NCBI GenBank assembly: GCA_041649275.1
Contig: JBAZNL010000001.1
Location: 496,001 to 560,000 of the forward strand
Source of the DNA: Candidatus Izemoplasmatales bacterium
GTDB lineage: Bacteria > Bacillota_I > Bacilli_A > Izemoplasmatales > Hujiaoplasmataceae
DNA length: 64,000 nucleotides
Reading direction: 5' to 3'
Shown: positions 55,467 through 64,000 of the stretch, one piece after another
How positions within the stretch are numbered: the first letter of the stretch is position 1
How the letters are laid out: every line of letters begins with the position of its first letter
The notes under the pieces: model-generated
What the model was told of the DNA's origin: nothing
Database searches by the model: none
Seen by the model: the letters and a program-made list of their open reading frames with translations, nothing else
Position numbers and translations under genes: made by a program

Positions 55467-58400
55467 GTTCGGTTGCCTCCTTGGTCGGCTCGGTCCGTCT
55501 GCGTTTGCCGCGCCGGATGAGATAGGGGATGAGGAACACAAGTGCGTAGATCGCGGTCGAGGAAGCGGTCGCGAGCGCCCCTTGGGGAAGTCCTTTCGGC
55601 TCGAACCGGAGCGTCAGGGAGATGTCGGCGACGCCGTGGGGGATCACGATGCCGAGAAATCCACCCGACACCGACAGCGTCTCGTAATCCTGACCGGACG
55701 TGATCTTCCACTCTTCCGAATACGCGACCGGAATCATGACGATCTGGTCGAAGTCGGTATCCGACGTGCGTTGGTATGACAACCTGATCGTGCCGCGCTC
55801 GATCGCCATCGTTTCGCCGTCGGCGGCGCTTCCGTCCGCATATTGGTCGTAGGCGGTCAAGTCGTCGATCACATAGCGGATGGATAGATTGAACGGATTG
55901 GCATAATTGTACATGTCGTTGGTCTTGAACACGTACATCCGTTCCGGAATCGTGTCGAAATAGTAATACCCTTCGAAGCATTCCGTTTCGTTGTCGAGTT
56001 CGTCGACCACGAAGACGCGGTCGAACGTGAGCGAACTGTACATCTGGAAGTAAAGCATCCCGGAATCGCGGCTGAAGGCCACGTTGTCGAAGTCGTACAC
56101 CAGATATGCGGCGCCTCCGATCGCCCTTTCGAGACGATACTGAAGGGTCTTCGGTTGATTGAAGGCGGCGTTCTGCTCGAAATAGATGGCGACCGGTTCG
56201 AGCCAGAATTCGCACTTGACCTGATGCGTCAATCCCGACACGACTTCGCAGTCGTCCCGGTTGCCGTTCTCGAATTCCATGAAGACCTCTCCGTAGTCGA
56301 GCGGCGTGAGCGAACTCACGTTGATGTAGATGGCGCCGGTACCGAATCCGATATCGAGCGCATCCTCGTCATAACGATAGAAGGCGCGTTCCGTCGGATC
56401 GGCGATGCCGGCGGTGGTCACGAGCGTCGCCGACGACTCGCTGCGATGGGCGTTCAGCGTTTTGACCGTTCCCTCGTTCGCCGGCGTGGCGCGCAGCAGG
56501 TTGTATGATGTCGCGTCATAGCGTTCTCCGTCGATGAGGACGTGCATGAGCAGGAGCTTCTGCGTCGCGATCTGCGTATTGATCGAAGAGAAGTTCTGGA
56601 AATCGTCGTATTCCATGTAGGATTCGTAGACCTGGAACGGTTCCGCATCGGCGATTTCATAAAGGCGATAGGTGTCGTCGCCGGCGACATAGGTGAAGTA
56701 GGCGCTATCCAGCGTGTAGTTCTTGACGGCGGAAACGAGGACGTAGCGGTAGCCGAGAAAATGGTTCAGATACAAGGCGAGCGTGTCCAGTTTCCGCTTC
56801 GTCTGGTATTCGCCGCTATATCCGCAGGCGTCGAACAGCAGGCAGCCGATCCCGTTGGTCTCGGCATCGGTCCACGAATGGAAGATCTCGGTGTTGGTGG
56901 GGAAGGAGGTCATGCGGTTGAAGTTGAGCTGTTCGACGTCGAAGCGCGACAAGTCGACGTACACCCGGTAGAATTCGTCCCGTTCGAGATGATCTTCGAG
57001 GAAAGCGTCGATCGAGTGCATCGATTCGAAGGTGTCGATCTTGTTCGCGATCGAGAAGGGGCCCGAATACGCGTAGACGACGGCGACGAGGCATTCGACC
57101 CAGAAGACCGTGCGAATCCATCGCCTCTTGCCGATCCACCCGAAGACCAGCACGAGCACGAGGAAGACTGCGGCGACGCCCATCAGGATCGTATCCGCCG
57201 TCATGATGTCGCGGCTTGCATAATATGTATCGATTCCGAGTTTCTCGATATAGTAATAGATCAGGAAGCCGACGAGACCCAGAAGCAAGGACAGCGGGAT
57301 CGTGAGCCAGCCCATCTTCTCCGTCTCGAATCCGTGTTCGTCGAACACATAGGCGAGGATCATCGTCTCGACCAGAGGCATCATGTTGATCCAGCGCGTG
57401 TACGGGGAATCGGTAGTGCCGGAAAATACGTAGGAAAAGATCGGGAAGAAGATCAGAACCAACCCGAATGGAATCAATACCTTATAAACGCGGGCGATGC
57501 GTCCGCGCATGAACCAGATGTAGGACATGAACGCCATGCCGACGATCGTGATGTAGAGCGAGACGTGTTCGAGTCCGTAATTGTTCTCGAACCCATAGAA
57601 ACCGATGCCCTTCTGTTCTGTGAAAATCTTGGCGAGGACGCGGATGTAGATCTCCGGCTGGAACAGCTTCAGTTCGTACCCGAACACCTCCACGACCCAA
57701 GCGTTGAAACTACCCTCGGTACGGTAGGTATCCTCGAGTATGAAAAGAATGCTCGGATAGAGGATCACGCCCGCCATCGCGACGCCCAGAAGGATCAGTC
57801 CGAGGAATGAGACGCCGTCACGGAGAAACGGCCATACCTTGTTTCCGGGCCGCTTGAGGGCCTCGACGACGTAGAGCACGCTCATGAACGCCATCGCGCT
57901 GTATGCGAGATAGAAATCGTAGAATACAAGAGCGCATGTGAACAGTGGCACGACCCATTTCTTCCCGCGGAAAAAGTACTGAATCGCGACGAGGGCGGCG
58001 GGCAGGTAGAAGGTCAGTGAGAGGAACACCGGGAATGCCATGAAACTGACGGATCCGCCGCTCACGAAGTAGACGATGCCCATCCAGAAAATGGTTCGGT
58101 TCTTCATACCCGTCATCCGAAGATAATATGCGAAAACCATGACGCCGGCCCAGATCTTGATCAATTCCGTCGTCGAGTACGCCAACTCCGTCGGAAAGAC
58201 ATAGCTGAGCAGGAGCGTGATGAAGGTGAAGATGTCAAGGGGGATGTAGTAGACGTCGGAGAAGAAGGAGGCGCCGAGATAGTTGTTCAGATTGAAGAAA
58301 GAGAGCGTTCCTTCCTTGATCTGGTCGATGAAATCGCACATGATGCTGTAGTACTGGATGATGTCATCCGAGAAGTTGTTGTAGAAACTGTTGCGTGTCA

Positions 58401-58572
58401 GGATAATCATCGTCTGGATGATGAACAGGACGGTAAAGACGAAAAGCCCCAAAAAGACGAATGTTTTTCGGGGTTGATCAAAAGTGGCTGCGATGAATGA
58501 TTGGAAATAGGTTTTCCAGCGACGCCATTGTGCTCGTATACGATCCTTGAATCTGGGTTTCGACGTATCCAT
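55432..58572 (-). CDS. YfhO-family membrane glycosyltransferase
   Basis: Protein of 1046 residues with more than ten hydrophobic segments in the first ~530 residues and one at the C-terminus, separated by a large extracytoplasmic part (~530-1000). The pattern 'NNFSDDIIQYYSIMCDFIDQ' followed by 'NNYLGASFFSDVYYIPLDIF' matches YfhO, a GT-C type enzyme. In Bacillus and Listeria, YfhO-like proteins transfer a lipid-linked sugar onto lipoteichoic acid, working with a CsbB-type GT2 and a GtcA/GtrA flippase. All three are here in order. GAGG precedes the ATG. Confidence 0.85.
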   Translation of the reverse strand: MDTSKPRFKDRIRAQWRRWKTYFQSFIAATFDQPRKTFVFLGLFVFTVLFIIQTMIILTRNSFYNNFSDDIIQYYSIMCDFIDQIKEGTLSFFNLNNYLGASFFSDVYYIPLDIFTFITLLLSYVFPTELAYSTTELIKIWAGVMVFAYYLRMTGMKNRTIFWMGIVYFVSGGSVSFMAFPVFLSLTFYLPAALVAIQYFFRGKKWVVPLFTCALVFYDFYLAYSAMAFMSVLYVVEALKRPGNKVWPFLRDGVSFLGLILLGVAMAGVILYPSILFILEDTYRTEGSFNAWVVEVFGYELKLFQPEIYIRVLAKIFTEQKGIGFYGFENNYGLEHVSLYITIVGMAFMSYIWFMRGRIARVYKVLIPFGLVLIFFPIFSYVFSGTTDSPYTRWINMMPLVETMILAYVFDEHGFETEKMGWLTIPLSLLLGLVGFLIYYYIEKLGIDTYYASRDIMTADTILMGVAAVFLVLVLVFGWIGKRRWIRTVFWVECLVAVVYAYSGPFSIANKIDTFESMHSIDAFLEDHLERDEFYRVYVDLSRFDVEQLNFNRMTSFPTNTEIFHSWTDAETNGIGCLLFDACGYSGEYQTKRKLDTLALYLNHFLGYRYVLVSAVKNYTLDSAYFTYVAGDDTYRLYEIADAEPFQVYESYMEYDDFQNFSSINTQIATQKLLLMHVLIDGERYDATSYNLLRATPANEGTVKTLNAHRSESSATLVTTAGIADPTERAFYRYDEDALDIGFGTGAIYINVSSLTPLDYGEVFMEFENGNRDDCEVVSGLTHQVKCEFWLEPVAIYFEQNAAFNQPKTLQYRLERAIGGAAYLVYDFDNVAFSRDSGMLYFQMYSSLTFDRVFVVDELDNETECFEGYYYFDTIPERMYVFKTNDMYNYANPFNLSIRYVIDDLTAYDQYADGSAADGETMAIERGTIRLSYQRTSDTDFDQIVMIPVAYSEEWKITSGQDYETLSVSGGFLGIVIPHGVADISLTLRFEPKGLPQGALATASSTAIYALVFLIPYLIRRGKRRRTEPTKEATEHEETDDHRSIL

Positions 58573-58705
58573 CTATGAACCTCGTCTACCGGAATATGCA
58601 GTTAATTATATCATATTCGCACATTGTTGCGATAGAGCCTTTTCTATATGGAAACAAATACGAAAGCTAATCAAATGTAATATAATACTATGTGGTGATG
58701 AAAAT
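58573..58705. promoter_or_regulatory. Divergent promoters between yfhO-like gene and hflX
   Basis: TATAAT on the minus strand at 58610-58605 serves the YfhO operon. TATAAT on the plus strand at 58681-58686 lies 20 bases before hflX. The G+C is already low here, falling into the valley. Confidence 0.6.
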
Positions 58706-59947
58706 ATGGAAAAGGCAATCCTCGTGGGTCTCGAGACCAACGCAAGCATCGAATTCGATTATCACATGAAGGAACTGTCCGCACTTGCGGAGGCATGCGA
58801 CCTTCAGGTTCTTGAAACTTTTACGCAAAGACTCGACGGGCCGACCGCCGCGCTGTACATCGGATCAGGCAAGGCCGAGGAGATCAAGAGCGCTGTGACG
58901 ACGTTGGGTGCCGACGTCGTCGTTTTCGACGATGAACTCTCTCCGACACACATTCGCAATCTGGAAAAGGCGCTCACGGCCAAGGTCATCGACCGTACCA
59001 TTCTGATTCTGGATATCTTCGCTTCGCGGGCCAGGACAAAGGAAGCCATGCTTCAAGTCGAACTCGCACAAAGCCAGTACATGCTTCCACGTACCGTTGG
59101 CATGTATTCCTCCTTGTCCCGTCAATCAGGCGGGATCGGTTCAAAGGGGCCGGGAGAGACGAAATTGGAACTGGATAAAAGAATCCTTCGTGATCGAATC
59201 GCTCACATACAGGAAGAATTGAAAGAAATCGTCTCCGTTCGAAGAACCCAACGTGAAAAGCGAAAGAAAGATGATATTCCCACCGTCGCGTTGACCGGAT
59301 ACACCAATTCCGGAAAATCAACAATACTGAACAAGATGCTAGAATACTCGACTTCGAATACAGAAAAATATGTCTTTATGAAGGATATGCTCTTCGCGAC
59401 TTTGGAGACGGCGACGAGGAACGTTGAACTGGGCAACAAGCATCAGTTTCTGGTCACGGATACGGTCGGATTCATCTCAAAGCTGCCGCATCATCTGGTG
59501 GAAGCGTTTAAATCGACGCTCGAAGAGATCAAAGAAGCGTCTCTGATCCTCCATATCGTGGATGGATCCAACCCGAAAGCCGCGAATCAGGCTGCAATTG
59601 TGGATGAAGTGTTGCGTAGCCTTGAGGTCAAGAACATTCCGATTATCTATGTCATTAACAAATCGGACCTGATCAGTGACGCTCCTTCTTTGCCTTTGAA
59701 CCCGAGGTTGACCATCAGCGCAAAGACGGGAGACGGTTTTGACCGACTCGTTCAGAAGATAGACGACCAATTGTACTCAAATAACGTGATTGTGACATTA
59801 TTCTTACCCTATGATAAAGGCCAGATATACAGTTTTCTGAAGGATCATGCGAACATCATACAAACTGATTATGAAAACGAAGGCATGGTCGTCAAAGCTG
59901 ATCTAAATGAACGCCTTATTGGAATCTACAAACAATATATAAGATAA
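58706..59947 (+). CDS. hflX: HflX ribosome-associated GTPase
   Basis: Protein of 413 residues. N-terminal HflX domain (with 'SRQSGGIGSKGPGETKLELD'), then the G domain: G1 'GYTNSGKST' (198-206), G3 'DTVGFISKLPHHLVEAFKST', G4 'INKSD', G5 'ISAKTGDG'. It splits stalled or heat-damaged 70S ribosomes. The start at 58706 has only a weak GGTGAT site; 53 upstream codons are open but cross the promoter. Base composition falls along the gene: 31 of 60 G+C in 58741-58800 but 21 of 60 in 59761-59820. No terminator seen after it. Confidence 0.94.
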   Translation: MEKAILVGLETNASIEFDYHMKELSALAEACDLQVLETFTQRLDGPTAALYIGSGKAEEIKSAVTTLGADVVVFDDELSPTHIRNLEKALTAKVIDRTILILDIFASRARTKEAMLQVELAQSQYMLPRTVGMYSSLSRQSGGIGSKGPGETKLELDKRILRDRIAHIQEELKEIVSVRRTQREKRKKDDIPTVALTGYTNSGKSTILNKMLEYSTSNTEKYVFMKDMLFATLETATRNVELGNKHQFLVTDTVGFISKLPHHLVEAFKSTLEEIKEASLILHIVDGSNPKAANQAAIVDEVLRSLEVKNIPIIYVINKSDLISDAPSLPLNPRLTISAKTGDGFDRLVQKIDDQLYSNNVIVTLFLPYDKGQIYSFLKDHANIIQTDYENEGMVVKADLNERLIGIYKQYIR

Positions 59948-61925
59948 TTCAATCTGAATCCTTTTTCAATTGACACATATCGCATAAATTGATGTCGGCT
60001 TATATGTTACTATATTGTCGCGCGTGTTCTCTTTTGCTGCTTATCACGTCATTTATCTCGCATGAACAGCCATATTTAGGTCACATCTGCCCTATATTGG
60101 TTTACATTATGTTCTCCATTTACTTTTGTGGTCGTGTTATTGCGACCACATTTTAATTATCTATATAGAGCCGACTCAAACACGACCATCGACGTATGAT
60201 CAGCTCGAATAACGCTGATATTATTGGTGCAATTCCATCAATATGATGCAAATTTATGACACAACGAGGAAGTTTGTCGTATTTGAATGTATATTATTAT
60301 TAGAATACACATTTTTAATAAACGCTTTGTCTTTGCCACATAAATCGCAAAAATGGTATGTATATTCATTTCCCTAGATATGGCGGTAAATTCACTTATT
60401 AGATATATTAGGTCGCATACATATATACTTTAAACCACTAGATTTTGAATATTGTGTCATTGAGCGACCGAATTCGATCGTGCAGAAACATTATGTTAAC
60501 ATGGATTTCTACTGTTCGTCTAAGCGATGCTATGATGATGACGCTTTTGGCTCTCATAACTAGACATTTTAGGTGTCGATAATTTCAATCAAGGATATGA
60601 ATACTTGAAGCATCAACGAATTAGGTTTGTATCTTGAGAAACAAGTAATGCCCACATATAGCCATATTCTCATAAACACGAAATCATCGATTTTTTCCTA
60701 TTGATCTGAATTGACTTCACGAAGTCGAATATCGAATCTCGAAGATCATGGATGAGGACGGGCCCTCTGATAGATTCTGGTTTTATTCATTTTCTCAACG
60801 ATCCAGCAGTCACGTGCCGCTCTGTCATGTACAATTTGTTTATTATAGAATGGTCACACGATATTTCGTTGTAATGCCGTGTTCTTTACGATGTGAAATT
60901 GATTTCTATTCGGGGTTTTTGAAAGATCAATGTCGTCGATCATACAGAACGATGACTATAATGGGTATTTACCATTTCTATCAGTAAACGCATTGTCACA
61001 CAGACCTATATTCTTCTAATATTATGATTTGTTATATTCGTTGTTGGCACAAACGATCGTTCAATCATTCTCCCGTGTTTGTCCTTTTTTTCCAGATCCA
61101 TTCATGATGTTTCTTTGTTTGGTTTTTCGGCACACATTTTTCGTAGATATTTACATATACATAGTTAGGCCATTTTATCGTAATTAAAGATAAATAGATC
61201 CCTAGACTACGATTCATGCTACCCGATTCATAACTGTTATCTTGAGAAAGTTCGAACTTCACATCAAATCTCATATGGAAAACAAGCAATATTTCTGTCA
61301 TCACCAAGTTCATCCAAATGCAGACAGAAGATGTTGACAATTCCTTCTGGCTTGCGTACGGGGTAACGCCCTAAAACAACTCAAGTTATCATGGAATTTT
61401 GTCAAATTTCCCTTTGCTTCTGTTAGGCTTTGACATTGTTCCAGATTTGCTATATATGAGATCTGACATCGTATGATGATATTTAGAAACATCGCCAGAT
61501 ATAGATGTTTTGCAGCTCTATACTATAATTTAACTATCATTATATTTTGTTTTAATCTGAGACTTACTACTTCTATGCTGCCCATGAAGATGATCGTTGT
61601 GAACGTTAATGATCAAGTTGTGCATCGCTCGATCCGAATTTTGGCTCTTTCGTTCGGGAACGTATCTCAGTCGTTCCACATGGTTGTTCTATTTTTATAT
61701 ATATTGAATCACTTTTACACTGTCATTTTGGCCACCGACCAAATATTACCCACTCATCGCGTCTAAAATCGTATCGCTTCGCAAAACCGATTATCCAATC
61801 TTGTATATCACTATATCTGGCCATATATCTAGCGTTAACTGTATGCATGCATATTGCTATTCTCTATTAAATCGGCGTTTTAAAATATAAATCCGCTGCT
61901 CTCACAAAACAAAAAGCCAGACGCC
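59948..61925. other. AT-rich valley without recognisable genes
   Basis: About 1.98 kb, with 16 and 18 G+C out of 60 in two counted rows (60241-60360), against 34-41 of 60 in typical rows elsewhere. Stop codons are frequent in all six frames. The longest open frames (61-97 codons at 60748, 61065, 61473) lack ribosome sites and resemble nothing I know. No transposase, repeat array, tRNA or rRNA seen. One short hairpin (60127-60151) and one palindrome (about 60713-60726) are the only structured pieces. Composition slopes into both flanking genes. Confidence 0.8.
60127..60155 (+). terminator. Isolated terminator-like hairpin in the AT-rich valley
   Basis: TGTGGTCG and CGACCACA form an 8-bp stem with loop TGTTATTG, then TTTTAATT. 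It is ~180 bases after hflX and could stop hflX read-through. Confidence 0.45.
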
Positions 61926-61946
61926 TCATTCGAGCTCGCCTGGCTT
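61909..61946 (-). terminator. Terminator overlapping the end of dusB
   Basis: AAGCCAG (61914-61920) pairs with CTGGCTT (61940-61946), with partial inner pairing, then TTTTTGTTTTG on the minus strand. The dusB stop codon (61928-61926) lies in the hairpin loop. Confidence 0.75.
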
Positions 61947-62927
61947 GTTCGTAGAATCCGTGCTTTCGAAGAAGCTGTCCAGGATTCTTAGCATTTCATC
62001 TCTTGTTCTGGCTTTGGAAACTTCCAGCTTCGCCTTTGCGGAATCACGCAATCCCTTAAGATACCATGCTGCGTGACTTCGCATCTCGAGTATCGCGATT
62101 TTTTCTCCTTCTTCCTTCACCAGATAGTCCATATGTTTTATGATACCCGCACGACGTTCCGTTAGTGACGGTCCGCCATCATAGCTTCCTCGTTCAAGAT
62201 AGTCGACCGTCTGTCTGATCAACCACGGATTCCCGAGGACACCGCGTCCGATCATCACCGCATCGCACCCGGTTTCCTTCAACATTGTTGCCGCATCCTC
62301 GGGAGAATAGATGTCTCCGTTCCCGATGACGGGCACGGATACGGCTTGCTTCACTGCCCTGATGATCGACCAGTCCGCGCTTCCGGAGTACATCTGCGTT
62401 CGAGTACGGGCGTGAATGGCGATTGCGCTAATGCCCGCTTCTTCTATCCCTCTCGCAAACGCCACCGCATTGATGTCGTTGTGATCCCAGCCGCTTCTGA
62501 TCTTGGCGGTGACGGGTTTACGAACCGATGAGACGATCCGGCTTACGATTTCGAACGCCTTCTCGGGATCCTTCATCAACTTGGATCCCGCGTCCGACTT
62601 CACGACCTTCGGTACCGGGCATCCCATATTGATGTCGATGATGTCCGCATCGGTTTCGCGATCGATCATGATCGCCGCGGCGACCATCGACTCGACATCG
62701 GCGCCAAAGAGTTGTAGGGTGACCGGATGTTCATCTGGTTCGATCTTCAGCATGCTGCGGGTTCTGCCGTTATTGTGCCCAAGTCCCTTGTCCGACACCA
62801 TTTCCGTGTAGACCAGCCCGATGCCGAGTTCTTTGGCGATGCGACGGAACGCGGGGTTGGTGACGCCGGCCATCGGAGCGAGGACGACCTGGTTCGGGAT
62901 TTCGATATCGCGGATTTTCCATTTCAT
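61926..62927 (-). CDS. dusB: tRNA-dihydrouridine synthase DusB
   Basis: FMN enzyme of 333 residues. 'LAPMAGVTNPAFRRIAKELG', active-site Cys103 in 'INMGCPVPKVVKSDAGSKLM', 'IHARTRTQMYSGSADW' and 'GNGDIYSPEDA' match DusB. It reduces uridines in tRNA. Start set at 62927; an ATG nine codons earlier sits on the TATAAT box (62958-62953, minus strand). Composition rises along the gene: 27 of 60 G+C in 61981-62040 but 40 of 60 in 62821-62880. Confidence 0.94.
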   Translation of the reverse strand: MKWKIRDIEIPNQVVLAPMAGVTNPAFRRIAKELGIGLVYTEMVSDKGLGHNNGRTRSMLKIEPDEHPVTLQLFGADVESMVAAAIMIDRETDADIIDINMGCPVPKVVKSDAGSKLMKDPEKAFEIVSRIVSSVRKPVTAKIRSGWDHNDINAVAFARGIEEAGISAIAIHARTRTQMYSGSADWSIIRAVKQAVSVPVIGNGDIYSPEDAATMLKETGCDAVMIGRGVLGNPWLIRQTVDYLERGSYDGGPSLTERRAGIIKHMDYLVKEEGEKIAILEMRSHAAWYLKGLRDSAKAKLEVSKARTRDEMLRILDSFFESTDSTNKPGELE

Positions 62928-63010
62928 GTCGATGCACCACTTTCCGTGTTCCATTATACCCCGAGGGGCTTCCCAAGACAAAGCAAATCGATTCCCGATC
63001 CCGACTGTGA

Positions 63011-63016
63011 TATAAT
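63011..63016 (+). promoter_or_regulatory. -10 box of hslO
   Basis: TATAAT 23 bases before the hslO start. It is divergent from the dusB -10 box at 62953-62958. Confidence 0.7.
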
Positions 63017-63038
63017 GGTTCCCGGAGCGTGAACGACC

Positions 63039-63923
63039 ATGAACGATTATCTTGTCAAAGCCTATGCATTCGACGCTACCGTCCGTCTCTATGCCGCCCG
63101 AACCACGAACCTCGCCGAAGAGGCCCGCAACATCCACGATACGTTTCCCGCGGCGTCCGCGGCGCTCGGTCGAACCCTGACGGCCGCCGCAATCATGGGT
63201 GCCATGTACAAGGGCGACCAGAGTCTTTCGATCCGCATCGACGGCGGTGGTCCCCTCGGTCCGATCGTCGTTACGACGAATACCCGCGGTGAAGTCCGCG
63301 GATACGTCGGAAATCCGCATGTGCACGGATCGACGAACGACGGCAAACTGGCCGTCGGTTTCGTCGTCGGACACGACGGCTTCATCCACGTCACGAAGAA
63401 TCTGAACATCCGCAACATCTTCACGTCCAGTGCCGAGCTGCAGACCGGGGAGATCGCCGAGGATTTCACGTATTATTTCTTGAAGAGCGAACAGATTCCC
63501 TCGGCCGTCGGTCTTGGAGTCCTCGTCGAAACGGACAATTCGATCGTGTCCGCCGGCGGTTTCATCCTGCAAGTCATGCCCGGTGCGAAACCGGAAACGC
63601 TTGACCGCATCGATGCGACCATTCGGGCGATGCGACCGGTCAGCGAACTCATCCAGGACGGCTATACGCCGGAGATGATCGTCCAGGAGATCACCGGGGG
63701 AGAACACGAGATCGTGGAACGCCTCGAGCTCGGGTACCGCTGCGACTGCAGTCGCGAGCGTTTCGGCCGTGGGATCGCCTCCCTGGATCGCACCGAACTC
63801 GACGAGATGATCGCCGAAGGCAAGCCGATCGAGACCGTATGCCATTTCTGCAACCGCAAGTACGAATTCACGGTCGCCGACCTGCAGGCGATGCTGCCGC
63901 CCGACCCCCTTGCGAAATCGTGA
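63039..63923 (+). CDS. hslO: Hsp33 redox-regulated chaperone
   Basis: Protein of 294 residues. N-terminal domain with 'GPLGPIVVTTNTRGEVRGYV', then a C-terminal zinc site: Cys235 and Cys237 (CxC in 'YRCDCSRERF'), Cys268 and Cys271 (CxxC in 'VCHFCNRKY'). Oxidation releases zinc and turns on holdase activity. GGAG precedes the ATG. Next to dusB, divergent. Confidence 0.96.
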   Translation: MNDYLVKAYAFDATVRLYAARTTNLAEEARNIHDTFPAASAALGRTLTAAAIMGAMYKGDQSLSIRIDGGGPLGPIVVTTNTRGEVRGYVGNPHVHGSTNDGKLAVGFVVGHDGFIHVTKNLNIRNIFTSSAELQTGEIAEDFTYYFLKSEQIPSAVGLGVLVETDNSIVSAGGFILQVMPGAKPETLDRIDATIRAMRPVSELIQDGYTPEMIVQEITGGEHEIVERLELGYRCDCSRERFGRGIASLDRTELDEMIAEGKPIETVCHFCNRKYEFTVADLQAMLPPDPLAKS

Positions 63924-63936
63924 CCGAATCAGATGA

Positions 63937-63969
63937 AGAGCGCCGATCGACCGATCGGCGCTCTGCTTT
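63937..63969. terminator. Bidirectional terminator after hslO
   Basis: AGAGCGCCGATC pairs with GATCGGCGCTCT across a 4-base loop, then GCTTTT. It separates hslO from the convergent partial gene. Confidence 0.88.
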
Positions 63970-64000
63970 TCACATCACTTTGAGATACTGGTTGATTTCC
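63970..64000 (-). CDS. C-terminal end of a gene continuing past the window
   Basis: On the minus strand the frame reads EINQYLKVM then TGA, open to the window edge and followed by the terminator at 63937-63969. Too short to identify. Confidence 0.35.
   Translation of the reverse strand, partial: EINQYLKVM

Noticed and set aside
60095..60505. XerD-arm-like pieces (GTTTACATTATG near 60100, TTATGTTAAC near 60490), considered as a dif site
   Set aside because: Only one arm is recognisable in each case; the 6-base centre and second arm do not match known dif sites, and such words are common in AT-rich DNA.
60748..61766. Small open frames of 60-97 codons in the AT-rich valley
   Set aside because: No ribosome sites, no conserved motif, irregular amino acid content and overlapping frames on both strands; length is as expected by chance.
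61785..61800. DnaA-box-like TTATCCAAT, considered as part of an origin
   Set aside because: A single imperfect box; no cluster of boxes and no dnaA, dnaN or related genes near.
62928..63845. Long N-terminal extension of dusB
   Set aside because: It is antisense to hslO and runs through the dusB promoter; the DusB family starts at 62927.

Overview
The window looks like a chromosomal segment of a Bacillota (Firmicutes)-type bacterium with unusually high G+C for that gene content. Evidence for the lineage is the gene set and regulation: hprK-lgt-trxB-whiA, cdaA, a yutD-nfu-yutG cluster, a T-box leader, a PyrR-type attenuator, purine-rich Shine-Dalgarno sites and TATAAT promoters. TGA is used as stop and TGG as Trp, so the code looks standard. 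Affiliation below phylum cannot be fixed from the sequence; a deep Mollicutes or Erysipelotrichia relative is only a guess. I saw no phage, IS element, integrase or CRISPR array. Almost all space is packed into short operons ended by clear intrinsic terminators.

Layout. 0-5.2 kb: the end of a TipA-like regulator, a secreted ferritin-like (DUF2202) protein, an acetyltransferase, a PyrR-attenuated uracil permease, and an ECF sigma operon with a membrane protein and a lipoprotein. 5.2-7.5 kb: nucleotidyltransferase, DUF47 protein and Pit phosphate transporter. 7.9-13.4 kb: amidase, a lone trpB under a Trp-type T-box, a YwaF-like membrane protein, and a PadR/membrane-protein pair with an operator-like dyad in its promoter. 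13.5-19.4 kb: a GPH sugar symporter with a geranylgeranyl-reductase-like flavoprotein, Smr protein, DEDDh exonuclease, and two tRNA-Ser genes flanking an ADP-ribosylglycohydrolase. 19.4-24.7 kb: membrane protein, diguanylate cyclase, Tex, membrane thioredoxin-like protein. 24.7-29.8 kb: hprK-lgt-trxB-whiA-acpS, with an InlB-like module on Lgt. 29.9-36.9 kb: pcrA-ligA-uvrA. 37-41.6 kb: tsaE-tsaB-rimI-tsaD and glnS. 41.7-45.3 kb: lipid kinase, then a cobalamin-binding protein translationally coupled to an FtsX-type ABC exporter. 45.4-49.6 kb: pgi, S1 protein, yutD-nfu-yutG, ispD-ispF. 49.6-58.6 kb: degenerate-GGDEF protein, a desaturase/SCP2/membrane fusion, cdaA, and a YfhO-GT2-GtrA glycosylation module. 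58.7-64 kb: hflX, a ~2 kb AT-rich gene-free valley, dusB, hslO and the tail of one more gene.

The strongest unexplained signals are (1) the AT-rich valley at 59948-61925, with base composition falling gradually through hflX and rising again through dusB; (2) the 782-residue CrtI-like/SCP2-like/membrane fusion next to a degenerate GGDEF protein; (3) the cobalamin-binding protein coupled by an ATGA overlap to an ABC permease/ATPase pair; and (4) the InlB-like N-terminal module on Lgt. Several terminators are folded into the 3' ends of coding regions, with the stop codon inside the hairpin.
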